DNA of 64,000 nt from Azonexus hydrophilus (lineage in GTDB: Bacteria > Pseudomonadota > Gammaproteobacteria > Burkholderiales > Rhodocyclaceae): positions 62,001-126,000 of the forward strand of contig NZ_CAJHOB010000005.1 in the NCBI RefSeq assembly GCF_905120355.1, given 5' to 3'. The notes beneath the pieces were generated by a model that worked only from the letters and a program-made list of their open reading frames with translations, did no database searches and was not told the DNA's origin. The first letter of the stretch is position 1. Each line of letters opens with the position of its first letter. Shown here piece by piece: positions 1-7,332 of this stretch. The position numbers were made by a program, and so were the translations under genes.

Positions 1-1332
1 CGGTTCGATGTGCGTTGGCAGCACCGCTCCCGGGTTTATGTGGTAGCTCTTTGTGCGACCTTGTTGGTGCAGTTCTATCGATTTCATGGCACTGATGAGG
101 TGTTGGTTAGTGATGTGGCTTCGGAGGCTTTAGCAGATCCCAAAATATCGAGCTGGACCTTGCAGTGGGCTGATGTTTATCCTGTTAATTTGCCCTTGGC
201 CGTAATACATTTTCGTGAGCATCAGGGCAAGCTGCACGCGCTGCAATCGGGGTTGGCCAGTCGCAGCTTGCAGGCGCAGCAGATGGTGCATGCCCACAGC
301 CCCGAGGTGGTGGTGTTGGTGATTGGTGAGTCGGCCAGCGCCACGCGCTGGGGCTTGCTGGGTTATGGCCGCGACACCACGCCGCAATTGGCGCAGCAGC
401 AAGGGGTGGTGGTTTTTAGCGATGTGGTGGGCCTCTCCGTGCTGACGCGCACTGCAGTGCCGGGGGTGCTGTCGCGCAAACCTGTATTGAAGCCCAGTGG
501 GGATATAGATTTGCAGGCCGAGCCCTCGCTGGTGCAAGCTTTCGCCCAAGTGGGCTACCAGACGCATTGGCTGTCTGCACAATCGCGGATGGGTCGGCAC
601 GACACTTCTATCAGCTTGTATGCCCGCGAGGCCGCCGATGTGCGTTTTGTAAACCCTGGTACCTACCAGCACCGTTTTCACATGGATGAGGCTCTGCTTG
701 CACCTTTGCGCGATGTGCTGGCACAACCGGGGCGACATCTGGTGGTGCTCCACTTGCTGGGCAGCCACTTTGATTACGCTTTGCGCTACCCGTCCAGTTT
801 TGACCACTTCCAGCCGTCGTTGCAGTCGGCCCCTGCTGCGACAGATCCGGCACGTTATGCCGAGCAGGTCAGCAACAGCTACGACAACAGCCTGCGCTAT
901 ACCGACCACATACTGGCCCAGGTACTTAATGCCGTGCAGCAGCGCGGCGGCAATTCAGTGGTGGCCTATTTTTCAGACCACGGCGTTGATCCAGCGCAAG
1001 GGCAGTGCGCCTCGCAAAAGCCCAACCGGCGCAGCGAGGCTGCCTACCGTGTACCTGCATTTGTGTGGCTCAGCGAGCCGATGCGCACGCAGCACCGGGC
1101 GCAATGGCAGCGCTTGCAAAACAACGCCCAGCAGCCCTACACCACCCGCGCGCTGTATGCCACGCTGCTAGGGCTGGCATCGATTAATGTTTCTGGTGGC
1201 TTGCCCGCCGAGAGTTTTTTACAGTCCCCTGCTCAGCCGCTGCCGCCGCGCATGGTGGCAGGTATGACCGGCAACTTGGTGGACTTTGATGCGGCACGAC
1301 AAAAGAGCGCGTGTTCCATCGTGGCTCATTGA
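1..1332 (+). CDS. Phosphoethanolamine transferase, EptA-like, 5'-truncated by window edge
   Basis: Catalytic domain of the lipid A phosphoethanolamine transferase family (alkaline phosphatase superfamily), which acts at the periplasmic face of the inner membrane. Visible marks are VIGESASATRWGLLGYGR about residue 105 (family metal-ligand Glu), a Thr in LTRTAVPGVLS that fits the nucleophile position, HLLGSHFDYALRYP, and the metal-binding YFSDHG near the C-terminus. The frame is open to the left edge and only about 443 residues are seen, against roughly 540 with five N-terminal membrane helices in the family, so most of the membrane part lies outside. The GTG at 10 is probably an internal codon. 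The next gene follows after 12 bp. TTG and TTT codons are frequent, unlike the genes beyond 8.8 kb. The donor/acceptor specificity is inferred from the family. Confidence 0.82.
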   Translation, partial: RFDVRWQHRSRVYVVALCATLLVQFYRFHGTDEVLVSDVASEALADPKISSWTLQWADVYPVNLPLAVIHFREHQGKLHALQSGLASRSLQAQQMVHAHSPEVVVLVIGESASATRWGLLGYGRDTTPQLAQQQGVVVFSDVVGLSVLTRTAVPGVLSRKPVLKPSGDIDLQAEPSLVQAFAQVGYQTHWLSAQSRMGRHDTSISLYAREAADVRFVNPGTYQHRFHMDEALLAPLRDVLAQPGRHLVVLHLLGSHFDYALRYPSSFDHFQPSLQSAPAATDPARYAEQVSNSYDNSLRYTDHILAQVLNAVQQRGGNSVVAYFSDHGVDPAQGQCASQKPNRRSEAAYRVPAFVWLSEPMRTQHRAQWQRLQNNAQQPYTTRALYATLLGLASINVSGGLPAESFLQSPAQPLPPRMVAGMTGNLVDFDAARQKSACSIVAH

Positions 1333-1344
1333 TAAGGAGTAATT

Positions 1345-1986
1345 TTGATCAATACGGTATTGCTACTGAGCTTTTTCATCTCCGGCTGCAGCGCCTTGAT
1401 TTACCAAGTGAGTTGGCAGCGCGCGTTGTACAGCTTGATTGGCGTGGACATGGATTCCATCACCATCATCGTGTCGGTGTTCATGCTGGGCATTGGCTTG
1501 GGCGGCATGTTGGGCGGGTGGCTGTCGGATCGGTTTCCTCTGCGGCGTTTGCAGTGGTATGCGGGTATCGAGCTGTCGATTGCGCTGTACGGCAGTGCCA
1601 GCCTGTGGTTGTTGCGGTTGCTTCAAGCTGGGTTGGCAGACAGTTTTTTGGGCGACGGCGCTGTGGGCAGTGCGGTGGCCAGTTTTGGTTTTTTGCTGCT
1701 GCCCACGGTGCTGATGGGCATGACGCTGCCGCTGCTGACGATGGCTTTTGACGAGCGCACGGCCAATATTGGGGTTTCGGTGGGCACGCTGTATTTCATC
1801 AACACCTTGGGGGCAGCCACCGGTGCTGCGCTGGTGCCTTTTGTGCTGCTGCCGCTGTGGACGTTGCCGCAGGTGGTCTGGGTGGCCGTGGCGGGCAATG
1901 TGGCGGTGGTGCTGTGTGCGGTGCTGGCTGCCCAATTGCTGCCGCGCACTACCGCTGTCACCACAACCACCGGAGCCCCCGCATGA
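1345..1986 (+). CDS. Membrane half of a split MFS/spermidine-synthase-like protein
   Basis: 213-residue polytopic membrane protein with about six hydrophobic segments. Its start (LLSFFISGCSALIYQVSWQR) and VFMLGIGLGGMLGGWLSDR closely follow the N-terminal membrane domain of fused MFS/spermidine synthase proteins. It begins with TTG at 1345, chosen because AAGGAG sits 6-11 bases upstream (1334-1339) and the protein begins at the expected hydrophobic helix. Its stop overlaps the ATG of the next gene (ATGA), so the two are translationally coupled. In many bacteria the two parts are one polypeptide, so here the family is probably split in two. The substrate is unknown; a polyamine-type transfer is only a family-based guess. 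Confidence 0.75.
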   Translation: MINTVLLLSFFISGCSALIYQVSWQRALYSLIGVDMDSITIIVSVFMLGIGLGGMLGGWLSDRFPLRRLQWYAGIELSIALYGSASLWLLRLLQAGLADSFLGDGAVGSAVASFGFLLLPTVLMGMTLPLLTMAFDERTANIGVSVGTLYFINTLGAATGAALVPFVLLPLWTLPQVVWVAVAGNVAVVLCAVLAAQLLPRTTAVTTTTGAPA

Positions 1987-3500
1987 ACTACCCCGCCTTG
2001 CTTTCTTTTGCCTGCGGTTTTGCCAGTTTGAGTTTGGAGATTTTGTGGGTGCGCCTGTATAGCTTTGCCAAGTTGTCCACCCCGGCAGCGTTTGGCTTTG
2101 TGCTCATGGCTTATTTGCTGGGCATTGCGCTGGGTGCACATGCCGGTGCCCGCGCCTGCCGCCGCGCTGATAGTGATGCCCAACTGTGGGAGCACAGCAT
2201 TGCGGCACTGTGGTTGTCGGGGCTACTGACTTTGGTGTTGCCCGCACTATTTGGCGCAATGGCCAGCGTTTGGCTGGAAAGCGCAGTGCTGGACTTGCTG
2301 CTGATGGCTACCGCATCGAGCGTGCTGGCGTTTGTCTTCCCTATTGCCCACCATTTGGGCACGCAAAACTTGGAGGGCCAGCAAGGCCGACGCTTTGCGC
2401 TGGTCTATACCTCGAACGTGGCCGGGGCGGCGTTGGGGCCACTGGTGACGGGCTATGTGCTGCTGCATAGCCTGAGCTTGCAGCAAAGCTTTTTGGTGAT
2501 TTGTGCGGTGCAATGTGCAGCGGCGGTGTTTTTTACGCTGGCGCTCAAAGCCAAGCCGCGCTATGGCGTGCTGGCAGGCGTGGGCACTTTGCTGGCTTTG
2601 GGCGGTGCGCTAGCCAGCACGCTGCAAGACCCCCATGCCTTGGTGCAATCGGTCAATCAAACGGGGACGCGTGCGGGCACAGTGATCGAAAACCGGCACG
2701 GCATCATCACCATCTTCCCTGAGGCTGGCCAAGGCGATGCAGTGTATGGCGGCAATGTGTACGACGGGCGCACCAACCTGAACCCTGAAATCAATAGCAA
2801 CGGCCTGGAGCGCCCGCTGCTGATGGCGGCCCTGCAACCCAAACCCAGCCGGGTGTTGATGGTGGGCTTGTCGATTGGTACTTGGCTGGCGCTGGTGAAC
2901 GAGTTTCCGGGCGTTGAGCAGGTGGATGTGGTGGAAATTAACCCCGGCTATTTGCAGGCCGCACAGGCCTACCCGGCGCAGGCGCGTGCTTTGCAAGACC
3001 CGCGCGTCAACGTGGTGGTGGATGATGCCCGGCGCTGGCTGCGCCAGCACCCGGGCAAGCAATACGACCTCATCATCATGAACACCACGTGGCACTGGCG
3101 CGCCAACATCAGCTTGCTGCTATCCACTGAGTTTTTGCAGTTGATGCAGGCGCACATGGCGCCGGGTGCGGTGCTGTCGTTCAACGCTACCGGCTCGGCG
3201 GATGCTTTTTATACGGCCAGCAAGGTGTTTGCCCATGCTTACCGCTATGTGAATTTTGTTTATGCCGCAGATTTTGATTTTCGTGCCCGCAAAGATACGG
3301 CTGCCACGCGCCAGCTCTACCAAAGCCTGACGCTGGGCGGTGCGCCCTTTTTTGCAGCCAATTCCCCCGCTATTGAGCGTTTTGTGACCCGGCCCTTTGT
3401 GGGCATAGATTCGGTTCAGAAATCAGCGGGACGGCCTTTGGAGCAGATCACCGACTACAACATGGTGACCGAGTTCAAGTATGGAAAATCGCTTTATTAG
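1983..3500 (+). CDS. Membrane-embedded spermidine-synthase-like protein
   Basis: 505 residues: about seven membrane segments followed by a spermidine-synthase-like Rossmann domain from about residue 230. SAM-type binding features are VLMVGLSIGTWLALV, the acidic strand-end DVVEINPGYL, and DDARRWL; YDLIIMNTTWHWR then marks the active-site region. The ATG at 1983 overlaps the preceding stop (ATGA) and is preferred to an upstream start in another gene's coding sequence. Together with the preceding gene it rebuilds the fused MFS/spermidine synthase architecture. It lies in an apparent operon with the phosphoethanolamine transferase, which suggests envelope or polyamine modification, but this is inference. 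Codon use matches its two left neighbours and differs from the core genome to the right. Confidence 0.75.
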   Translation: MNYPALLSFACGFASLSLEILWVRLYSFAKLSTPAAFGFVLMAYLLGIALGAHAGARACRRADSDAQLWEHSIAALWLSGLLTLVLPALFGAMASVWLESAVLDLLLMATASSVLAFVFPIAHHLGTQNLEGQQGRRFALVYTSNVAGAALGPLVTGYVLLHSLSLQQSFLVICAVQCAAAVFFTLALKAKPRYGVLAGVGTLLALGGALASTLQDPHALVQSVNQTGTRAGTVIENRHGIITIFPEAGQGDAVYGGNVYDGRTNLNPEINSNGLERPLLMAALQPKPSRVLMVGLSIGTWLALVNEFPGVEQVDVVEINPGYLQAAQAYPAQARALQDPRVNVVVDDARRWLRQHPGKQYDLIIMNTTWHWRANISLLLSTEFLQLMQAHMAPGAVLSFNATGSADAFYTASKVFAHAYRYVNFVYAADFDFRARKDTAATRQLYQSLTLGGAPFFAANSPAIERFVTRPFVGIDSVQKSAGRPLEQITDYNMVTEFKYGKSLY

Positions 3501-3630
3501 CGTGCTGCAGTTGTTCAACTATTGTTATTTACTGAGCTGACCGTTATGCAATCCGGAAGCCCCTTCTGAGTGCTAGCGCCATTCACTTGGCAATTACCGG
3601 AAAGCGGCATGAGTGGGCTTCCTGGAGGGT

Positions 3631-3645
3631 TTGCCACATTTGTGG
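3631..3645 (+). promoter_or_regulatory. Possible operator/promoter of the ParD/RelE-type module
   Basis: The 188-bp gap 3501-3688 has no gene. It holds the perfect 12-bp palindrome CCACATTTGTGG (3634-3645), overlapping a possible -35 TTGCCA (3631-3636), about 45 bp before the antitoxin start. Type II toxin-antitoxin operons are normally autorepressed at such palindromes; its use here is inferred. Confidence 0.4.
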
Positions 3646-3688
3646 TAGATTGGTTTCAGCTTAGGTTTTGCCCGTCCTGGAGGCCACT

Positions 3689-3934
3689 ATGAGCACATCG
3701 ACATCCATTCGCATCGACCAGACCTTGTACGATCAGGCGCGCTCCGAAGCCGTGAGTGAACACCGCACCATCGCCGGGCAGATCGAGTACTGGGCCAAGA
3801 TCGGCCGCGCCGCCCTGGACAATCCCGACCTACCGGTGAGCTTCGTCGCCGAGTCGCTGGCTTCGCTGACCGAGCCGCGTGGTGAGGCCACGCGCTTCGT
3901 GCCGCGCTCCACACAAAAGCCCGGCCGCGTATGA
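3689..3934 (+). CDS. ParD-like antitoxin
   Basis: 81 residues, matching the ParD-like antitoxin family of type II toxin-antitoxin systems. The N-terminal STSIRIDQTLYDQARSEA looks like a ribbon-helix-helix DNA-binding start, followed by RTIAGQIEYWAKIGRAALDNP, which is typical of this family; the C-terminus is basic and probably the toxin-binding tail. The ATG at 3689 is chosen over an upstream frame start because CTGGAGG lies at 3677-3683. The stop overlaps the toxin start by ATGA, the usual antitoxin-first arrangement. It should neutralise the toxin encoded next and repress the operon through the palindrome at 3634. Assignment is by sequence style and gene order. Confidence 0.75.
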   Translation: MSTSTSIRIDQTLYDQARSEAVSEHRTIAGQIEYWAKIGRAALDNPDLPVSFVAESLASLTEPRGEATRFVPRSTQKPGRV

Positions 3935-4212
3935 GTCACGGCCTGCAGCAAACTCGGCGCTTTGCCCGGGCCTACAAGAAGTTGCACGACAACGTGGCGG
4001 CAGACGTCGATGCCGCCACCGAAGTCGTGGCGGCTGACCCGACGGTGGGCGAGCGCAAGAAAGGCGATCTGGCGCAGTTGCTGGTCTACAAATTCCGCAG
4101 CCAAGATCAGCTCTACCTGCTGGGCTACACCGTTGATGACGCGGTGCGACTGGTCTATCTGGAAGCGGTCGGCCCCCACGAGAACTTCTATCGCAACCTC
4201 GGGCGTTCGTGA
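3931..4212 (+). CDS. RelE/ParE-family toxin
   Basis: 93 residues, the usual size for RelE/ParE-superfamily toxins. The segment RRFARAYKKLHDNVAADVDAA, then DPTVGERKKGDLAQLLVYKF, then DQLYLLGYTVDDAVRLVYLEAVGPHENFY follow the family order of helix pair, beta sheet and C-terminal helix. The internal basic residues (K67/R-rich strand) could serve RNA contact if it is an mRNA interferase, but I cannot tell RelE-type from ParE-type activity by eye. Translation is coupled to the antitoxin through ATGA. A GC hairpin follows at 4235. Confidence 0.72.
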   Translation: MSHGLQQTRRFARAYKKLHDNVAADVDAATEVVAADPTVGERKKGDLAQLLVYKFRSQDQLYLLGYTVDDAVRLVYLEAVGPHENFYRNLGRS

Positions 4213-4234
4213 TGCCCGAGTCGCACGAATCCTC

Positions 4235-4254
4235 CGGCGGTTTTGAATCCGCCG
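4235..4254 (+). terminator. Hairpin after the ParD/RelE-type module
   Basis: CGGCGG (4235-4240) and CCGCCG (4249-4254) form a six-pair stem around an eight-base loop, 22 bp past the toxin stop. There is no T-tract, so it may be only a weak terminator. Confidence 0.4.
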
Positions 4255-4270
4255 CGCTGGGTTGGTTGTC

Positions 4271-4353
4271 GGTTTGCTTGTGGCGGATATCGATCTGGTG
4301 CTCATGGATGTTTGAGGGCGCGAACGCAGTTTCTGGCGAATTGGCTCAACAGG
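4271..4353. repeat. Dispersed 83-bp repeat, copy 1
   Basis: This stretch recurs at 6871-6953 with the same orientation and no gaps; I count 9 mismatches in 83 positions (about 89% identity). It includes the exact shared block TTTCTGGCGAATTGGCTCAA. It is not inside a convincing gene. The second copy abuts a truncated hipA, so the repeat may mark old recombination or deletion junctions in the toxin-antitoxin island. Confidence 0.8.
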
Positions 4354-4359
4354 CAGAAT

Positions 4360-4499
4360 CAGGAAAAACTGGCAGCATGAAACCCAGCCGTCGGCAGACA
4401 AAAAAACGAGGGAAGCTGAGCTAAAGCGGCGTGTTTATGTTGTTTGGCAGGAAAAACTGGTAGCATGAATCTCACCCTTTGGCAGACGAAAAACCGAGG
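4360..4499. repeat. Direct repeat of about 50 bp in tandem (88-bp offset)
   Basis: Copy A (4360-4411) and copy B (4448-4499) both start CAGGAAAAACTGG and end with a GGCAGAC-A-rich-CGAGG block, spaced 88 bp apart. Copy B supplies the GAGGA ribosome-binding site of the DUF4160 gene, while copy A leads into no gene. This looks like duplication of an upstream regulatory segment, or the remains of a lost gene that had the same leader. Confidence 0.65.
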
Positions 4500-4510
4500 A
4501 AATCTCACAT

Positions 4511-4747
4511 ATGCCGACAATTTTGAGAGTGGGTGGATTTCGGTTCTATTTCTATAGCCACGAGCCTAACGAGCCGCCCCATGTGCATATCGACAAAGAC
4601 GTGGCCACCGCCAAAGTGTGGCTGCATGACGCCACTGTGGCACGCAGCATAGGTTCCTCTGCCCAAGATTTAGGCAAAATTCAACAGATGGTGAGAAGTC
4701 ACCAATCTTCATTAAAGGAAGCATGGAATGCATTCTTTGGTACCTGA
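4511..4747 (+). CDS. DUF4160 domain protein (putative toxin-antitoxin component)
   Basis: 78 residues carrying the DUF4160 hallmark: GFRFYFYSHEPNEPPHVHI, followed by a short acidic strand and a helical tail (MVRSHQSSLKEAWNAFF). Its GAGGA ribosome-binding site lies in the repeat copy at 4494-4499. It overlaps the next gene (DUF2442) by 20 bases. DUF4160 and DUF2442 genes are often found as an adjacent pair and have been predicted to be toxin-antitoxin modules; the sequence here gives no catalytic assignment. Location among other toxin-antitoxin genes supports that idea. Confidence 0.75.
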   Translation: MPTILRVGGFRFYFYSHEPNEPPHVHIDKDVATAKVWLHDATVARSIGSSAQDLGKIQQMVRSHQSSLKEAWNAFFGT

Positions 4748-4988
4748 AACCGACGTGCGTGCAATGAACGTTGTCTTGGATGATGCGCGCTTGGTGGTCG
4801 ATTTAATGGACGGGCGCACGATTGCCGTGCCGCTGGCGTGGTACCCCAGATTGGCCAATGCCACTCCCCAGCAGCGCAGCCATTGGCAGCTGGCCGGTGG
4901 TGGCTATGGCATCCATTGGCCCGATATTGACGAAGATCTGAGCACCGAGGGCTTGTTGCGTGGAGCTCATGCACCTCAGTCGCAATGA
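4728..4988 (+). CDS. DUF2442 domain protein
   Basis: 86 residues with the DUF2442 pattern: VVLDDARLVVDLMDGRTIAV, then PLAWYPRLANATPQQRSHW, then GYGIHWPDIDEDLSTEGLL. The start ATG at 4728 lies within the end of the DUF4160 gene, seven bases after AAAGGA (4715-4720). The pair is coupled and is probably one functional unit, with this protein as the usual second component. No enzymatic motif is visible. Biochemical role unknown. Confidence 0.78.
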   Translation: MHSLVPETDVRAMNVVLDDARLVVDLMDGRTIAVPLAWYPRLANATPQQRSHWQLAGGGYGIHWPDIDEDLSTEGLLRGAHAPQSQ

Positions 4989-5023
4989 AGTCCATTTCCT
5001 TTAACACGCGTTCGCTGAAAAAC

Positions 5024-5038
5024 CGAACTTCAAGTTCG
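5024..5038. other. Inverted repeat in the gap after DUF2442
   Basis: CGAACTT, one base, AAGTTCG: a perfect 7-bp stem. It sits in the 197-bp gap (4989-5185) between the DUF2442 gene and the convergent TacT gene. No T-tract follows on either strand, so terminator or operator is open. Nothing else was seen in this gap. Confidence 0.35.
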
Positions 5039-5185
5039 TCGCCTTGAGAACCGCGTTAAGAGTCCGGATGGTTGGATTGCCCCGACTCGACAGCGTGCGA
5101 TAGAGCGTTTCATGTGGTGATGGCGATATGCACTGATGCCATAAGACTCATGCGATTGCCCAGGGAACGATGTTGGACGCGGGTA

Positions 5186-5680
5186 TTACGGCCTGGCATG
5201 CCTCAAGCGCAGCATCAGCACCAACGGATCTGCCGTCGCCGCCTGCAAGCCGTAATGCTCGTAAAACAGCTTGGCGCGCTCGTGCAGGGCATGCACGAGC
5301 AAGGCACGAACGCCAGTGTTCTGCGCAACGTTCACTGCGCGCTTGACGGCATCTTGCAGTAGCGATCCACCCAGCTTGATGCCTTGGGCTTGGTTGTCGA
5401 CCGCAAGTCTGGCCAAGACCATGACGGGCACTGGATCGGGTATGTTTCTACGCACACCGCCTGTTGCGAGTTGATGGGACACGGCACCGGCTGCCATTGC
5501 GTAGTAACCGTAAACGCGGCGTGCACTATCCGCTACGACAAACGTGCGACTGGCTCCGCTGAGCTGATTGGCCATCGCACGACGTTTGAGCCATTCATCC
5601 AGTAGCGGTTCGCCGCAGGAAAAATCGGCGCAGCGATGATCGAGCGTCAATGGCTGTGGCGCGACCAGATCAAGGCTCAT
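5186..5680 (-). CDS. tacT: GNAT-family acetyltransferase toxin, TacT-like
   Basis: 164 residues. GNAT fold signs: start LDLVAPQPLTLDHRCADFSCGE with a DEWLKRRA segment, a core strand VYGYYAMAAGAV, the acetyl-CoA loop region VMVLARLAVDNQAQGIKLGG (Q/R-x-x-G-type loop), and ALHERAKLFYEHYGL. These are typical of TacT/AtaT-type toxins that acetylate aminoacyl-tRNA. I place the start at ATG 5680 because it overlaps the antitoxin stop (ATGA); the longer frame would begin with TTG at 5692. It is downstream of and coupled to a DUF1778 antitoxin, the canonical TacAT order. The tRNA target is inferred from the family. Confidence 0.82.
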   Translation of the reverse strand: MSLDLVAPQPLTLDHRCADFSCGEPLLDEWLKRRAMANQLSGASRTFVVADSARRVYGYYAMAAGAVSHQLATGGVRRNIPDPVPVMVLARLAVDNQAQGIKLGGSLLQDAVKRAVNVAQNTGVRALLVHALHERAKLFYEHYGLQAATADPLVLMLRLRHARP

Positions 5681-5943
5681 GCCTTGTTCCAAACTGGCTT
5701 CAGTGCAAGCAGGCGATCCAGCCCGGCGTTGGGCTTGGGTGGCGCATCCAGCAGTTCAACAAATTGCTGAAATTTGTCGGTATCCAGAGAGAAGTGAACC
5801 TGATCGAGTACAACGGACTGGGCGCGCTCGCAAGCAGCCTCCAGCATGAAGTCCGAACGATTTTTGCCTAGCAGATTGGCGGCGTGATCGATGAGGTCAC
5901 GCTGCTCCGGCAGGGCGCGTAGATTGATGGCGGCGGCACGCAT
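5677..5943 (-). CDS. tacA: DUF1778 antitoxin, TacA-like
   Basis: 88 residues. Ribbon-helix-helix N-terminus (INLRALPEQRDLIDHAANLL), then the family-typical NRSDFMLEAACERAQSVVLDQ, and a C-terminal tail (QFVELLDAPPKPNAGLDRLL) that in TacA proteins covers the toxin. A strong AAGGAG lies just upstream of its ATG. It should neutralise TacT and autorepress the operon. A good sigma-70-like promoter lies at 5980-6008 with ACAACAG/CTGTTGT arms around it. Confidence 0.82.
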   Translation of the reverse strand: MRAAAINLRALPEQRDLIDHAANLLGKNRSDFMLEAACERAQSVVLDQVHFSLDTDKFQQFVELLDAPPKPNAGLDRLLALKPVWNKA

Positions 5944-5964
5944 AGCGAGACTCCTTTTGTAAGC

Positions 5965-6008
5965 ACAACAGATATACGGATGCTAGTGGCGCGTGTAGCT
6001 GTTGTCAA
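5965..6008 (-). promoter_or_regulatory. tacAT promoter with flanking inverted repeat
   Basis: Read on the minus strand: TTGACA (6008-6003), a 17-base spacer, TAGCAT (5985-5980), about 37 bases before the tacA ATG. Arms ACAACAG (5965-5971) and CTGTTGT (5999-6005) flank the -10 and overlap the -35, a layout that suits autorepression by TacA. Confidence 0.55.
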
Positions 6009-6119
6009 TACAGGCGGGGTTGAACCCTGCCCCCACGGGGGGCAAATGGCGGAAACGATGGACTTTAGGCCCCTACCCTTCCATAGGTCAAACCAGGGAC
6101 AGCCCCGGTGTCTGGGCGT

Positions 6120-6713
6120 TCACGAGGGTTCCTTGCTTGTGCTTGAGCTGGCTTCTGGCAAGGATTCGAAGACTTCTGCCGGGGTGGCGAGGAAGTCCAG
6201 GGATTTGAGAACCAGGCCACGTTCGGCATCCCGGGTGGCGAGCAGCCATTCGTCGTTTTCGGTGCGGCGGAAGATTTCGATACGGCGATACAGCGGGTCG
6301 ATGAGGGCATATTCCTGCAGGTCGGAAATTTTCCGGTAGGCCGCGAATTTTTCGCCCCGGTCATAGGCGGCGGTGGAGTCGGAGAGCACTTCGATGATGA
6401 TCTTGGGGTGGTGCAGCACCCGCTCGGCCTGCAGGTCGTCGGGATGGCAGCTGACGAAAACATCCGGGTAGAACACCGCATCGGCTTCATCGACGGCCAG
6501 TTGCATGTCGGCAATGTAGGTGCGGCAGGGACCGCCACGCAGATGGGCCTTGAGGGCGGCGAAGCAGTTGCCGGCCACCAGTACATGCGCTTGGCGGGCG
6601 CCGGTCATGGCGAACACTTCACCTTTCCAGTATTCGTGCTTGTACGGCTGCTCGGCTTCCCAGGCTAGAAAATCATTAAGGCTCATCGAGGTTTGAGGTG
6701 CTGGCAGGGCCAT
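6120..6713 (-). CDS. Uma2 family protein (PD-(D/E)XK nuclease fold)
   Basis: 197 residues of the Uma2/DUF820 family, which has a restriction-endonuclease-like core. Seen are MSLNDFLAWEAEQPYKHEYW, then YPDVFVSCHPDDLQ carrying the metal-site Asp, then IIIEVLSDSTAAYDRGEKF with the Glu and typical LS-x-S-T-x-x-x-DRG motif, and LQEYALIDPL. Start set at ATG 6713, which has GGAGA upstream; the longer open frame to 7106 runs through the hipA remnant and is not believable as one protein. Uma2 genes are common in cyanobacteria and scattered in other phyla, often in mobile regions. The cellular role is not established. Confidence 0.8.
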   Translation of the reverse strand: MALPAPQTSMSLNDFLAWEAEQPYKHEYWKGEVFAMTGARQAHVLVAGNCFAALKAHLRGGPCRTYIADMQLAVDEADAVFYPDVFVSCHPDDLQAERVLHHPKIIIEVLSDSTAAYDRGEKFAAYRKISDLQEYALIDPLYRRIEIFRRTENDEWLLATRDAERGLVLKSLDFLATPAEVFESLPEASSSTSKEPS

Positions 6714-6870
6714 GGTGTTCTCCGGTTGTGCTTTGCCCGTGATGATTGCTTCATGTTGGACGAAGCAATATAGCAGATGCGCTGTGGGGCGGGCTGCTGC
6801 AAGCCTGGTCAGACAATGTGAGTCAGCTTGCCCTATCGAGGGGGGGGCGCACAATCCGGCTTCTTTAACC

Positions 6871-6953
6871 GGTTTTCTTGTGGCCGATGTTGATCTGGTG
6901 CTCATGGACGTTTGAAGGCACGAAAGCAGTTTCTGGCGAATTGGCTCAATAGG
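6871..6953. repeat. Dispersed 83-bp repeat, copy 2
   Basis: Second copy of the element at 4271-4353, same orientation, offset 2600 bp. Its right end (about 6953) falls in the last codons of the truncated hipA reading frame on the minus strand, so the repeat is the likely breakpoint of that gene. Confidence 0.8.
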
Positions 6954-7209
6954 TGTCACGTCCCCAGGCATCTGGCCCCGCATCTCGAAACACCCCGAAA
7001 ATTCCATCCTGTCTAGCCTCCTTGATGACCGAACGTCGAAAACGCAGGCCCATGGGGTCCAAAGAGATCGCCTCCCTCTCTTCCAGATAGCCAGCGTCAT
7101 AGGCAAATTCGCCTACCCGTGTCTCGGGAGACCAGGAGAAGACGCCAGCCCGCACCGGTTTCGTTTCACCCGGACGGTACACCAGGATGGGCGTCGACTT
7201 CTTAGCCAT
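6946..7209 (-). pseudogene. hipA N-terminal fragment
   Basis: 87 residues matching only the start of HipA-type serine/threonine kinase toxins (about 440 residues): ILVYRPGETKPVRAGVFSW, then GEFAYDAGYLEE, EAISLDPMGL, and GIFGVFRDAGPDAWGRD. The frame stops directly after the WGRD motif, where the 83-bp repeat begins, and no kinase domain follows. The remnant therefore lacks ATP-binding and catalytic parts and is very probably inactive. The nearby XRE and AbiEii genes are probably a separate module, not its antitoxin. Confidence 0.72.
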
Positions 7210-7332
7210 TGCGGATTCTCTTCGGTAGTCGGCTGGCCATTAGCCGATGGCTATCAGATTCGAGGACGGCAATCTTGTCCACGTCGTCCAGTACATTCAA
7301 GGCCCACAAGGAAAACACACGAGCTTTTGTGC

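Noticed and set aside
4209-4424. 71-residue ORF after the RelE-type toxin
   Set aside because: It spans the hairpin and both repeats, has no ribosome-binding site and no family features.
5384-5605. Small plus-strand ORFs opposite tacT
   Set aside because: Shadow frames of a gene with clear GNAT and antitoxin context.
6120-7106. 328-residue version of the Uma2 protein
   Set aside because: The extra N-terminus overlaps the hipA remnant and the 83-bp repeat; ATG 6713 has a good ribosome-binding site and normal family length.
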